Shown here: in pieces, positions 26,126 to 34,825 of the stretch | How the letters are laid out: each line of letters begins with the position of its first letter | Position numbering within the stretch: the first letter of the stretch is position 1 | Source: Paenibacillus apiarius | GTDB taxonomy: Bacteria > Bacillota > Bacilli > Paenibacillales > Paenibacillaceae | Reading direction: 5' to 3' | NCBI RefSeq assembly: GCF_017052585.1 | Contig: NZ_JAFFHZ010000001.1 | Location: forward strand, 248,001 to 312,000 | DNA length: 64,000 bases | The notes under the pieces: model-generated | What the model was told of the DNA's origin: nothing | The model's database searches: none | Seen by the model: only the letters and a program-made list of their open reading frames with translations | Program-made: the position numbers and the translations under genes

Positions 26126-27673
26126 CTACTTTCCTCCCGTCGAGTAGAACAATAATTCTTCTTCGTTGGTAGCGCTCGTCTGAAGCTCCTTCACGATTTC
26201 GCCGTCATACAGCACGTATACGCGATCCGTTATGCCGACGATTTCCGACAGCTCGCAGGAGGCGTAAATGACGCTTTTCCCCTGCTGCGCCAATTGTGAA
26301 ATGAGTTTAAATATGTCTTTTTTCGCTCCGACGTCTACACCTTTGGTCGGTTCATCGAAAATGTAAACTTCCGCTTCGGTAGTCAGCCATTTTCCGATTG
26401 CCACTTTTTGTTGATTTCCGCCTGACAAGTTTTTTACTTTTGCCTGCTCGTTCGGCGTCTTGATGCCGAGATCTTGAATCAACTGCTGAGCCTCTCTTTT
26501 TTCTTTGCCGAACTGCAGAAATGTCCGGTAAGCGCAAAACTTCGACAGGCTGGCAACCGTCAAATTGTTGACAACCGATTCCAGCACAAGTATGCCTTCT
26601 TTGCGCCGTTCCTCCGGCACAAGGGCCATACCTTGCTTCACGGCCTCGTTACAGTTTCGAATGGAAAGCTTCCGCTTCTGAAGCACGCGCTCGCCTGACA
26701 CGACGCGCGATGCGCCAAAGAGCGCTTTGCACAGCTCGGTCTTGCCGGCCCCTACAAGTCCGGCGAGGCCGATGATTTCGCCTTTCCGCACATAAAAATC
26801 AATATTTTTAAGCTTGTCGCTATCCGACAAGCCCTTCACTTCAAAGTTCGTGTCTCCGATTTCAATAGTCGCCTTCGGAAATTGATCATCTAATTTTTTG
26901 CCAAGCATGTGCTCCACAATGTCGTTTTGATTGGTATCCGCAATCCGTTTTTTAATGACGAATTCTCCGTCCCGCATAACCGTGATGTCATCGCATATTT
27001 CAAATAACTCGGGCAGACGGTGCGAAATGAAAATGACGCCGACATTGTTTGCCTTCAAATCTTTCACGATGCGGAATAGCTCTTCCGTTTCTGCATGGCT
27101 GAGCGGCGCGGTTGGCTCATCCAGAATGAGAAAGCGGCACTCTTTCGTTATCGCTCGCGCGATCAAAATCATTTGCTTCTCGGCCAGCGTCAGCTCGCTG
27201 ACCAGCTTTTTCGTCGATACGTTTACATTCATTCGTTCGAGTGTCGCTTTGGCATTGCTGTGTATGCGTTTCCAGTTCATCCATTGCTTTTTTCCCATAT
27301 CATTGACCGTATCATCCAGCATAATGTTCTCGCCGACCGTCAAATAAGGAATCAGCGCCGTATCCACTTCCTGGTATACGATTTGGATTCCCAAGTCTTT
27401 GGCATCTTTCGGCGAACGGATGTGCACCGCTTTGCCGCCAATCCATATATCTCCCGTGTAATGGTTATAAGCTCCAGACAACACCTTCATCAACGTCGAC
27501 TTGCCCGCCCCGTTCGCACCGATGAGAGCATGGGAAGTTCCGGTCTCCGTTGTAAAATCTACGTTGTTTAGCGCTTTCACACCCGGGAACTCGATAGAAA
27601 TCTGCTTCATGTCCAGGCGTATCGCTTGCTGCTCAATCATCTCTCCACCTCCTATACGGATTCGGGAGGGCAA
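26126..27673 (-). CDS. Ribose-type ABC transporter ATPase (two nucleotide-binding domains)
   Basis: A 515-residue tandem ATPase of the RbsA/MglA type. Domain 1 has GANGAGKST (about 53), a diverged signature and LILDEPTAPL. Domain 2 has the degenerate GLVGAGKTEL, LSGGNQQKV and YIFDEPTKGVDVGAK. A translation start nearer the VRLDMKQISIEFPG segment is possible; the ATG at 27643 (M11) is preceded by GGAGGTGGAGA and is the likelier one. It is part of the five-gene operon with the lipoprotein, permease, kinase and isomerase. Confidence 0.92.
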   Translation of the reverse strand: MPSRIRIGGGEMIEQQAIRLDMKQISIEFPGVKALNNVDFTTETGTSHALIGANGAGKSTLMKVLSGAYNHYTGDIWIGGKAVHIRSPKDAKDLGIQIVYQEVDTALIPYLTVGENIMLDDTVNDMGKKQWMNWKRIHSNAKATLERMNVNVSTKKLVSELTLAEKQMILIARAITKECRFLILDEPTAPLSHAETEELFRIVKDLKANNVGVIFISHRLPELFEICDDITVMRDGEFVIKKRIADTNQNDIVEHMLGKKLDDQFPKATIEIGDTNFEVKGLSDSDKLKNIDFYVRKGEIIGLAGLVGAGKTELCKALFGASRVVSGERVLQKRKLSIRNCNEAVKQGMALVPEERRKEGILVLESVVNNLTVASLSKFCAYRTFLQFGKEKREAQQLIQDLGIKTPNEQAKVKNLSGGNQQKVAIGKWLTTEAEVYIFDEPTKGVDVGAKKDIFKLISQLAQQGKSVIYASCELSEIVGITDRVYVLYDGEIVKELQTSATNEEELLFYSTGGK

Positions 27674-27734
27674 GCATTGTCAATCAAGTGTCCAAAAGCC
27701 CGGGAACACTTGAACGCTTCCCTCCGTCACCTTT

Positions 27735-28853
27735 CTATTTGGATGAATACGCTTCCTTAAGCGCTTGCATCCAGCTTTCGTCGAAGTCTTTGCTTACTCC
27801 CCAGCCAGGGATGAGCGTGTTGAGGCTTTCCATGTTCACTTTGTCCCCTGCGGAATTCAATTGCACCTGCGTAATCATCGTCGGCTTCAAGTCGAATTTT
27901 TGCGGCGTCTCCTCGCCTGCGATTTTCTTTGCGACTAGACGCATGTTAACGGCGCCAATGACCTTCGGATCCACGGCAGCGGTCGCCACCCACGGACTTT
28001 GCTCTTCCTGCATCAGCTGCAAATCGGCGTTTGACACGTCAATGCCGTATATTTTGATTTCGTCCCGGCCAGCTTCCTTCACGGCTCGTGCCGCTCCGAT
28101 GGCAAATGCGTCCCATGTCGCGAAGATCGCGTCTATTTCACCTTTCCCATGCTTGGTCAGCATCGCGGATACTGCGTTCTGCGTCTGCACAGATGTGTCG
28201 GAAGCCGCCACGCCGAAGCGTTCGACTTCCTTGATGCCCGTGTTCGTTTTCAAAAAGTCTTGGTATACTCCATTGCGGCTTACCATTGGCGGGAACCCAT
28301 CCACCCATAAATACACAATGTTACCGCTTCCATTTAACTGCTGATTCATGCTCTCCAACGCTAATTGGGCCAGCTGCGCATCGTCTTGCGACGTCAACGT
28401 CACGCCACTTATCGAGGCCAAATCCGGATTAGAGTCAAACGTGACGACAGGAATCCCCTTATCTGTCAGCTTCTTGACATCATCCAGCGTTGCAGCGTCA
28501 TCCCCGTGGGAAATAATGACTCCGTCATAGTTTTTCTCCAATGCTTGGGCGATCGCATCATGGAATTTGGCTGTGTCGCCGTTGGCAGAGAACGTATCCA
28601 CCGTAAATCCCATCGCTTCCCCCTCTTGTTTTGCGCCGGCCAAATATTGCGCCGTATGATCGTCACCCCCGATTTTGCGAATGACCATTACTTTCACATC
28701 TTTGCTGGCGATAGGCTGAGGAAGATTTTCAATTTTGCTTTTGTCCACGTTCGGTTTGCTTTGCGAAGATTCTCCCCCGGTTGAACAACCGGCAGCGATA
28801 AGCATTACGGCCATCAATGTTACGACAAACCTGGTAAAAACTTTGAATTTCAT
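27735..28853 (-). CDS. Sugar-binding lipoprotein of the ribose-type ABC importer
   Basis: A 372-residue periplasmic-binding-protein-like domain (Peripla_BP_4) with a signal peptide ending in a lipobox, LIAAGCS (Cys near residue 23). The core resembles RbsB-type proteins: YDGVIISHGDDAATLDDVKK, GIPVVTFDSN, AIFATWDAFAIGAARAV. The ATG at 28853 follows a GGGGTGCAGGAG site; a GTG nine bases upstream is possible. It is the first gene of the operon and would capture 5-methylthioribose, 5-deoxyribose or a similar sugar outside the cell. Confidence 0.93.
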   Translation of the reverse strand: MKFKVFTRFVVTLMAVMLIAAGCSTGGESSQSKPNVDKSKIENLPQPIASKDVKVMVIRKIGGDDHTAQYLAGAKQEGEAMGFTVDTFSANGDTAKFHDAIAQALEKNYDGVIISHGDDAATLDDVKKLTDKGIPVVTFDSNPDLASISGVTLTSQDDAQLAQLALESMNQQLNGSGNIVYLWVDGFPPMVSRNGVYQDFLKTNTGIKEVERFGVAASDTSVQTQNAVSAMLTKHGKGEIDAIFATWDAFAIGAARAVKEAGRDEIKIYGIDVSNADLQLMQEEQSPWVATAAVDPKVIGAVNMRLVAKKIAGEETPQKFDLKPTMITQVQLNSAGDKVNMESLNTLIPGWGVSKDFDESWMQALKEAYSSK

Positions 28854-28966
28854 CTCCTGCACCCCTTATAACGTAGTGGATAAATCCGCAGGTCCTATGT
28901 AAGAAGTCATAAAACCTGTTGTTGAATAAATACTACCACCTTCATACCTAGATCGCAATGAAAATT

Positions 28967-28998
28967 TATTGTTTTATATTGTTTTATGTTGATTAATA
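28967..28998. promoter_or_regulatory. Candidate DeoR operator upstream of the importer/mtnKA operon
   Basis: The stretch TTATTGTTTTAT then ATTGTTTTATGTTGATTAAT contains two tandem ATTGTTTTAT units 10 bases apart. The second unit continues as GTTGAT, matching the motif upstream of the BMC operon. It lies 105-145 bases upstream of the lipoprotein start. The remainder of the gap to the TetR gene (28863-29214) carries this site and the inverted repeats at 29114-29162. Confidence 0.55.
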
Positions 28999-29113
28999 CA
29001 TTATTTTTTTGTTTATTATTTGTTGCTTGTAAAAATCGCGATAACAATCATGTTTAACTTATTTTGAAAACAACATTTTGGATGAGAACTTCCTTTGAAT
29101 ATGGAAAAGTTTT

Positions 29114-29162
29114 AACGCAAAACGATTTGCGTTAATTAGAAAAAGATGCTATCTTCTAATTA
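29114..29162. promoter_or_regulatory. Two adjoining inverted repeats upstream of the TetR gene
   Basis: AACGCAAA-ACGA-TTTGCGTT (29114-29133) is a perfect 8+8 palindrome. It shares its last base with a second inverted repeat, TAATTAGAA (29133-29141) and TTCTAATTA (29154-29162). The second adjoins a TetR-like operator. They look like binding sites for dimeric regulators; which protein binds is unknown. Confidence 0.5.
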
Positions 29163-29184
29163 GACCGAACGTTCTGTTTGTTCG
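29163..29184. promoter_or_regulatory. Putative TetR operator, upstream copy
   Basis: GACCGAACGTTCTGTTTGTTCG contains GAACGTTC, a perfect eight-base palindrome. A related sequence recurs before the serine hydrolase gene at 29832-29855. The site is about 30-50 bases before the TetR start, where autorepression would be expected. Confidence 0.55.
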
Positions 29185-29214
29185 AATAGATGAAAAAGGA
29201 GTCAGCTTATCGAG

Positions 29215-29814
29215 ATGAAAGGGAGTCAGCGAAGAACATCGGAGACCAAGAAACGGATAGCGGCGGTTTCAAAGGAATTATTTTCGCAGAAAGGCTATTT
29301 GGCAACATCCATCGAAGATATTATCGCCGCATCCGGAAGCAGCAAGGGCAACTTATATCATCATTTTAAAAGCAAAGAAGGCTTGTTTCTGTATTTAATT
29401 GAAGAGCAGGTGGATGAATGGATTGAGAATTGGGCCAACAAAGAACATCGATACGCAACAGCAGCGGAAAAATTGCGTGGTTTGGCCGATCATAGTGTAG
29501 ATGATTTTCAAAATCCGCTTATTCAAGCGGCGGAAGAATTTAGCGGCAGCCAAACAGCAGATCCCGTTATTATAGAACAGATCGTAGCCGCCACGAACAA
29601 ACAGCGCGATGTGTTCCAAAACGTCATCCAGGAAGGAATCGCCAACGGGGAATTCGAGGAATGTGACGGAAGACAAATCACTTATATTTTATTCGCACTC
29701 GTTGCCGGTCTGGGCGCGGCACGCTACGAGTTGGCGCTCAATGAGCTTCGCGCGTTGCATCATACGGCGATTTCCGTTTTTTTACACGGTATCGCAAAAA
29801 AAGAAAAACAATAA
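29215..29814 (+). CDS. TetR/AcrR-family transcriptional regulator
   Basis: A 199-residue regulator. The N-terminal HTH is typical (RIAAVSKELFSQKGYLATSI, then EDIIAASGSSKGNLYHHFKS, about 14-55). The C-terminal ligand domain is diverse and helical. It is followed after 63 bases by a serine hydrolase gene, and both gene starts carry similar operator-like sequences, so it probably controls itself and that hydrolase. Confidence 0.93.
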   Translation: MKGSQRRTSETKKRIAAVSKELFSQKGYLATSIEDIIAASGSSKGNLYHHFKSKEGLFLYLIEEQVDEWIENWANKEHRYATAAEKLRGLADHSVDDFQNPLIQAAEEFSGSQTADPVIIEQIVAATNKQRDVFQNVIQEGIANGEFEECDGRQITYILFALVAGLGAARYELALNELRALHHTAISVFLHGIAKKEKQ

Positions 29815-29831
29815 ATTTTTTTCACACATAA

Positions 29832-29855
29832 ACAGACCGGTCGTTCGGTTTGTAA
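29832..29855. promoter_or_regulatory. Putative TetR operator, downstream copy
   Basis: ACAGACCGGTCGTTCGGTTTGT lies between the TetR gene and the serine hydrolase. Its reverse complement, ACAAACCGAACGACCGGTCTG, shares ACCGAACG with the upstream copy. It ends about 20 bases before the hydrolase start. Confidence 0.5.
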
Positions 29856-29877
29856 ACTATGAAATGGAGTGATTAAC

Positions 29878-31335
29878 ATGGAGAAATCGGTTTACTTAGA
29901 ACGAATGTCTGGAATCACGGCCCGCATTGAAGAAGCGATGCGGGAATTCGAAGTCCCCGGACTTGCCGTCGCCGTTGTACACAAGCAGGATGTATTGTTT
30001 CGTTCCGGATTCGGCTTGAGGGATGTTGCCCGGCAGTTGCCGGTTAACACGGAAACGGTATTTGGGATCGGCTCTTCAACCAAATCGTTTACCGCAATGG
30101 TGTTGGCGCTGCTTGTGCAAGAAGGAGGGCTTGAGTGGGATGCGCCGGTGAAGCAGTATTGGCCGGATTTCCGCATGCACGACGCGGTTGCGACAGAGCT
30201 TCTTACATTCCGGGACATTGCTTGCCACCGTTCGGGGATGCCTAACCACCAATTTTTGTTTTATAAGCCCGTGTTGACAGACAGGGAATTGCTCGACCAG
30301 CTTCGCTATTTGGAACCTAGTCTGCCGTTTCGTCAAGAATGGCAATATTCCAACGTCATGTTTTTTATTGCGGGCTGTTTGATCGGGTCCATAACAGGAA
30401 CGCCTTGGGAACAATGGGTGGAGAGCAAAATTTTTGCGCCGCTTGGCATGAAAAACAGCAATTTTTCTGTTACGCATACAACGGCAGGAGACAACTTTTC
30501 ATTGCCTTATGATATTACGAAGGCGGGTGTTGCGGAAATTCCGTTTACGGAAGACCGGGCAGGAGCTGCGGGAGACATCAATGCATGCGTGTCGGATTTG
30601 GCAGCTTGGGTTTCTATGCAGCTTAATCAAGGAGAGTCGCAAGGCCATCGACTTTTGTCAGAGGAACTGATGCAGGAAATGCAGCGTCCGCAGACTGTTA
30701 TAGGACCGGGTCATCTTCTTCATTTTCCGGAGATGCCCTATTCCGCCTATGGGCTTGGATGGATAATTGACATTTACCGCGGGCATAAGCTTGTCCACCA
30801 TGGCGGAAAAAACAATGGCTTTACCGCTCATGTATCGTTTATGCCCGCAGATGAGATCGGGATCGTTATACTGGCTAACCGGGATAGTTCCTATTTGCCG
30901 GATTGCCTCGCGTATACGCTTTATGATCAATTACTGGCCAAGGAGCCTATTGATTGGATGGGAAGATTTAAGCAGGAGGAAGCGAAATTGAGAAAAATGA
31001 TAGACGACATGAACGATCCTTCAGAACCTGCAGAGCCCAAGCCCAGTTATGATCCGCGTTTCCCATTCGACGATTACACAGGTCATTACTATCATCCTGC
31101 CTATGGCGGCATAACCATTCACCGATTGGAGCAGGAACTGTCGATGGAATATCGTACAATTATGTCGGGATTGATCCCGCTTGATCAGACTAAGTTCCGC
31201 ACCGAAGATGGAGCCATGGATGTGACATTCGCGCGGAATGAGGAGGGAGGCATTCAGAGCCTTCAACTGCCCTTGGAACCGACCGTCAGCGAGATTGTAT
31301 TCGTCAAACAACAGAATGAAAGAGACGATGCCTGA
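29878..31335 (+). CDS. Serine hydrolase, class C beta-lactamase family, with C-terminal DUF3471-like part
   Basis: A 485-residue protein. The penicillin-binding/beta-lactamase-like core has the SxxK motif SSTK (Ser66, Lys69), YSN (Tyr157) and an HHGGKNNG motif near residue 307. The last ~130 residues resemble the lipocalin-like extension of this family. There is no signal peptide, so it is likely a cytoplasmic esterase or peptidase rather than a resistance beta-lactamase. The ATG at 29878 follows a TGGAGTG site. Substrate unknown; control by the adjacent TetR protein is likely. Confidence 0.9.
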   Translation: MEKSVYLERMSGITARIEEAMREFEVPGLAVAVVHKQDVLFRSGFGLRDVARQLPVNTETVFGIGSSTKSFTAMVLALLVQEGGLEWDAPVKQYWPDFRMHDAVATELLTFRDIACHRSGMPNHQFLFYKPVLTDRELLDQLRYLEPSLPFRQEWQYSNVMFFIAGCLIGSITGTPWEQWVESKIFAPLGMKNSNFSVTHTTAGDNFSLPYDITKAGVAEIPFTEDRAGAAGDINACVSDLAAWVSMQLNQGESQGHRLLSEELMQEMQRPQTVIGPGHLLHFPEMPYSAYGLGWIIDIYRGHKLVHHGGKNNGFTAHVSFMPADEIGIVILANRDSSYLPDCLAYTLYDQLLAKEPIDWMGRFKQEEAKLRKMIDDMNDPSEPAEPKPSYDPRFPFDDYTGHYYHPAYGGITIHRLEQELSMEYRTIMSGLIPLDQTKFRTEDGAMDVTFARNEEGGIQSLQLPLEPTVSEIVFVKQQNERDDA

Positions 31336-31510
31336 TTGCAAAATTAGCGCCTTTTGGGCACACAATATGCGTTGATAATCTTGTTGAGCTCCGGATTCCG
31401 TTTCCAGACACGTTTTGGACTATCTATTATTATCCTGTTAACGCAAGCGCCACCGGCTTATCTGTATCTCATCAAGCTTGGGAACGCTAGAGGATGTGTT
31501 TTGGGAAAAT

Positions 31511-31550
31511 GAGGGGCTCAGTGTCATTTAAGACTACAGGCCCCTCTATT
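31511..31550 (+). terminator. Hairpin downstream of the serine hydrolase
   Basis: GAGGGGC and GCCCCTC pair across a 22-base loop and are followed by TATTATC. This is a weak terminator candidate. The remainder of 31336-31634 shows no gene. Confidence 0.45.
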
Positions 31551-31634
31551 ATCAAGTTGGGTGTCAATTCCTTTTTTTCTGCCAGTTGAGTCCCCTAACT
31601 TCGAGCAGGCGCACTATTTCAACTACCAGTGACC

Positions 31635-31662
31635 AAAAAACTACCGCCAAAAAAGCGGTAGT
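31635..31662 (-). terminator. Terminator of the DUF1992 gene
   Basis: ACTACCGC/GCGGTAGT form a perfect stem with a seven-base A/T loop, followed on the minus strand by six T residues. It lies eight bases past the DUF1992 stop codon. Confidence 0.85.
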
Positions 31663-31669
31663 CGTTCAA

Positions 31670-32029
31670 CTATTCCCATTTCGCCAATTGCTCCTTGATA
31701 TGTGCTTTGCTAACAAATCCTTTTTGCAGCAGAGAGTTAGGCACCAATTGATTGTATTTCCGGATAATACGGTTGATTTGCTCGAACTGTTCTTCTCCGA
31801 TCTCTTGCTTGCCTTGATCCATCTGCTGAACAAGCGCCCGGATTTGATTCCGGATCGTATGCTGCAGCTCCAGCCAAGCCGGCAAATAGTTCGCTTCTTT
31901 CAGCACCCCGCTCAACGCATCGCCGCTTGATACATCGAGGGGCTTGCCCTTACCGGGAAGATCCTTCAGGCCGCCTTGCTTTTCATAGTTGGCAAAAGCC
32001 TCATCCATCCAATCTCTGGAGTTCATCAT
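31670..32029 (-). CDS. DUF1992 (DnaJ homologue subfamily C member 28-like) protein
   Basis: A 119-residue protein with the conserved DUF1992 core: AFANYEKQGGLKDLPGKGKP (about 11-30) followed by LKEANYLPAWLELQHTIRNQ. Family members are small, cytoplasmic and of unknown function despite the DnaJ-related name. The start is chosen at the ATG after an AAGGAG site; a GTG one codon upstream is equally possible. Confidence 0.88.
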   Translation of the reverse strand: MMNSRDWMDEAFANYEKQGGLKDLPGKGKPLDVSSGDALSGVLKEANYLPAWLELQHTIRNQIRALVQQMDQGKQEIGEEQFEQINRIIRKYNQLVPNSLLQKGFVSKAHIKEQLAKWE

Positions 32030-32130
32030 CACCAGCCATCACTCCTTTTTGCTTTCTTCCGTTACAGTTAAGAAAATCAAGAAATTGCCCTTTTATATTA
32101 TGTTATTACGTTCATGCTTCTTGCGTCCTA

Positions 32131-32719
32131 TCAGAGAAGCCGGACCACCGGCACCTCATGTATAATCCGTTCCCGAATCAGATTAAAAATTACGGTTTCC
32201 CGTTCTGTCCGCTGATGAGGGGGCTTGTGTATATGATGATACAGATACGAGTACAGTTGACGGTACCATAAGAAGAAAGGGATGTGCTCGCCTCATCGGA
32301 CCAGTCAGGCAATTCCTTGTCCTGCAAAGACTGATAATCCTTCCCCGCAGCGTGAATCCGGCCCATCGTCGCGCCCCAACGATGGAAAAAGCTATCGTTC
32401 CAGACCGATTCGTCCTTGGGATCGATCGCTTTTCCCTCCAACTTCTCCGTAAGTATTCCTCATTAAGCCGAGCTGTCCAGTCCCCATTCCTCGCGGCAAT
32501 GGGGGAGGCAACCGGCACGCCGTGTTCACGCAAGTGCCTCATCCAATGCAACTCGGATAGAACACGGCGCGGATCGTCACGTTCGAAGCGGAAGAACTTG
32601 ACGACATACGCCCCGTCCGCCGTCTCATAGACGTGATTGTAGTAGCCTCCGAGCAACTTCAATCCCCTTACACTAAAACGATAATTTTGCTCCAACAAAG
32701 GAAGAAATTGCTTGACCAT
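32131..32719 (-). pseudogene. Decayed APH-type phosphotransferase gene
   Basis: The N-terminal ~90 residues read like an aminoglycoside/homoserine-kinase-type phosphotransferase (YNHVYETADGAYVVKFFRFE, LHWMRHLREHGVPVASPI). A frameshift near 32450 moves the protein to another frame (KAIDPKDESVWNDSFFHRWG, MGRIHAAGKDYQSLQDKELP). A third frame supplies the family's C-terminal end (HIPFFLWYRQLYSYLYHHIH, IRERIIHEVPVV) to a stop at 32131. The HGDxxxxN catalytic centre between these parts is deleted. The start at 32719 has a GGAGGAGGGCGAC site. The gene is not functional. Confidence 0.85.
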
Positions 32720-32758
32720 GTCGCCCTCCTCCATTCACGCCAATGCAAATGGTGTGCT

Positions 32759-33376
32759 TCAGTCCATCTTCTTCCGCAGAAGAAACGAATGATGCTCAAA
32801 TTCCTTTTCTATGACGATCCGCTCACCCTCGATCACTTCGAAATGTTCTAGCAGCAGTTTCTGATAGGCTTCAAACCGATGAAACGAAAAGAAACGCTTC
32901 TCTATAAAGTTGTCGCGTTCGTTGATGCCCTCGAATTCGTAACCGCCATACACACCTAAGTAGAACAGGCCGTTCGGCGCAAGCACACGCTTGAGCTCCA
33001 TAAGCACCGCATTCAGGTCGGCCTTGGGCACATGGAGCAGACAGTTCAACGAATACAGGCTGCCAAAGCTGTTATCCGGAAAATCCAATTGATATAAGTC
33101 CATGACAAGGGCCCGGATTCCGCGCTTGCTGCAATATGACACATGTTCTTCCGACAGGTCAATGGCCGTCACATCGAGGCCGTGGTCCATGAAATACAAG
33201 CTATCCTGTCCGGTACCCGCTCCAATGTCCAAAAGAGTGCGGGTATGATTCACCTCCAACTGTTCGAGAAATCGGGCCCGGCTCTGAATCTTCCAATCCT
33301 GCTTCGAAGAAGCATTGCGATCATGGGCGTGTTCGTTATAGATCTTCTTCAGTTCTTGTTTAATGTGCATGGTCAT
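32759..33376 (-). CDS. Class I SAM-dependent methyltransferase
   Basis: A 205-residue methyltransferase of the Methyltransf_11 type. The SAM loop is LLDIGAGTGQDSLYF (about 48-62), the acidic end of strand 2 lies in VTAIDLSEEHV, and LDFPDNSFGSLYSLNCLLHV is motif post-I/II. It is a free-standing small enzyme 40 bases upstream of the decayed phosphotransferase start. Its substrate cannot be read from the sequence. Confidence 0.88.
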   Translation of the reverse strand: MTMHIKQELKKIYNEHAHDRNASSKQDWKIQSRARFLEQLEVNHTRTLLDIGAGTGQDSLYFMDHGLDVTAIDLSEEHVSYCSKRGIRALVMDLYQLDFPDNSFGSLYSLNCLLHVPKADLNAVLMELKRVLAPNGLFYLGVYGGYEFEGINERDNFIEKRFFSFHRFEAYQKLLLEHFEVIEGERIVIEKEFEHHSFLLRKKMD

Positions 33377-33437
33377 GCTGCTGCAGCTCCTTCATGCAAT
33401 TCATGTCGATTCGATCGTTATGTAATGTATACCTTGC

Positions 33438-34442
33438 TTACTCCATCGCGAGACGTGCCAAAACCTGTTCATCGGCAGGCGCTCCGCATTCCCGCAGCGC
33501 CAGCAACACAGCGCCCGCTGGCGGAGAGAGCCGGGGCTCGATAATGCGGTAACGTTTGGCCCCGCCCCCATTTCTTTGCAATAACTCTGTCAGCAAATGG
33601 CTCACGAACGGGTCGCGAATGACGCTGCCCATAAAGGCGACCTGCACATTGTCGGCTTCGAATCCAGCTCCGATAAGACGGACTCCCAGATCAAGAGCTT
33701 GCACAAGCTGCATGCATACGCCAGCGGCCAATGGACTGCCTTCGGCCGCCGCACGCGTCACCATCGGAGCCATCTGCCCGAACAAGCGCATCTGTTCATG
33801 CACGCTCTTCGCGAATCCACCGGCTCCCAGCTCGTGCAGCTGCCCAACGCTGCTTACTCCCCAGAAAGCAAGCACCTCTTCTAACAGGCTCCCGTCACCT
33901 CGCTCCGCACAGCCTGCAATGATGCGATGCACGCACTCATACGACAAATGGCGCGCCGCCCCGGCATAGTGGTTATAATCCTGATTGCGCAGCAGCCGGC
34001 CGTATTCATTGATCCCGAATACGACGGATCCGGTTCCGGATATCGCGATTATTCCCGGCTCTCCTATGAACGCTCCCGCATGGGCGACAGTGGAATCGTT
34101 GACATGCCGCTTCGGGCAGGATATTCCCGGAACATCCGTGAATTCGGCAGCCCACGTCAAATCCTGTTCCGACTCCAGGCCAGACAATCCCGCACATAAG
34201 CCGACAACCTCATCCGGCCGCGCTCCCGCTGCTTCCAGCACCTTCTCCATAACTTCTCTCACATTCTCTCGCGCGCGTTCGTCTTTGTTCGGGTTGCTGC
34301 AGCCAGTCTCCGCATAGCCAATGATGCTGCCATTTAGCCGCGCCGCCATTGCGCGTGTCTTTGTACCGCCGCCTTCAATGCCAATGACGATGTTCTTCTC
34401 CTTATTGCCCACATCGATTATGATGCCGTCTTCACGTTTCAC
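33438..34442 (-). CDS. BadF/BadG-type kinase, N-acetylglucosamine kinase-like
   Basis: About 334 residues of the ASKHA (hexokinase/actin) fold. Phosphate-1 is IVIGIEGGGTKTRA, phosphate-2 is IAISGTGSVVFGIN, and the adenosine motif region contains VAFMGSVIRDPF. These are typical of bacterial N-acetylglucosamine/glucosamine kinases, in the same family as 2-hydroxyglutaryl-CoA dehydratase activators. The start is uncertain: a GTG at 34442 follows a G-rich site; an ATG at 34475 lacks one. Probably monocistronic amino-sugar salvage. Confidence 0.85.
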   Translation of the reverse strand: MKREDGIIIDVGNKEKNIVIGIEGGGTKTRAMAARLNGSIIGYAETGCSNPNKDERARENVREVMEKVLEAAGARPDEVVGLCAGLSGLESEQDLTWAAEFTDVPGISCPKRHVNDSTVAHAGAFIGEPGIIAISGTGSVVFGINEYGRLLRNQDYNHYAGAARHLSYECVHRIIAGCAERGDGSLLEEVLAFWGVSSVGQLHELGAGGFAKSVHEQMRLFGQMAPMVTRAAAEGSPLAAGVCMQLVQALDLGVRLIGAGFEADNVQVAFMGSVIRDPFVSHLLTELLQRNGGGAKRYRIIEPRLSPPAGAVLLALRECGAPADEQVLARLAME

Positions 34443-34767
34443 CCTGCCGCCCCCATTGTCGATGATGCACTGCATCAGATGTACGTTTCCTATTACACGG
34501 ATGCCTATATTTGAGTTACAACGTCGATCCTCACTTTTTCACAAAAACTTTGAATGCGCTTTCTGCTTTTTCGCCACTCTATCTCGCAATCTTATTTTAC
34601 TTAGTATAATTGACCAGTTGAGCTGCTTCAACTCCCCCTTTGCTCCATTCTCCCCTTCCTTCAGAAAAACATCATCCCAATCGCTAATTTTGCTACATCG
34701 CCATTATACCGCTCGCTGTGGTCAGAATTAATACATATTTCAAATTAATAATGAGTGTATTATATAT

Positions 34768-34796
34768 TTCTAATATTAAAAAACACTTGTTATAAT
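34768..34796 (+). promoter_or_regulatory. Possible promoter of the aldo/keto reductase gene
   Basis: TATAAT at 34791-34796 lies 29 bases before the ATG, with a weak TTCTAA at 34768-34773 and a 17-base spacer. The 350-base gap 34476-34825 is otherwise AT-rich and pyrimidine-rich without a convincing ORF. Confidence 0.4.
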
Positions 34797-34825
34797 CAGA
34801 CTTATCTTGAAAGGAGGAATTAAGA

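Noticed and set aside
29878-31335. True secreted beta-lactamase conferring resistance
   Set aside because: Motifs are of the serine beta-lactamase-like fold, but no signal peptide or lipobox is present and the protein is longer than class C enzymes.
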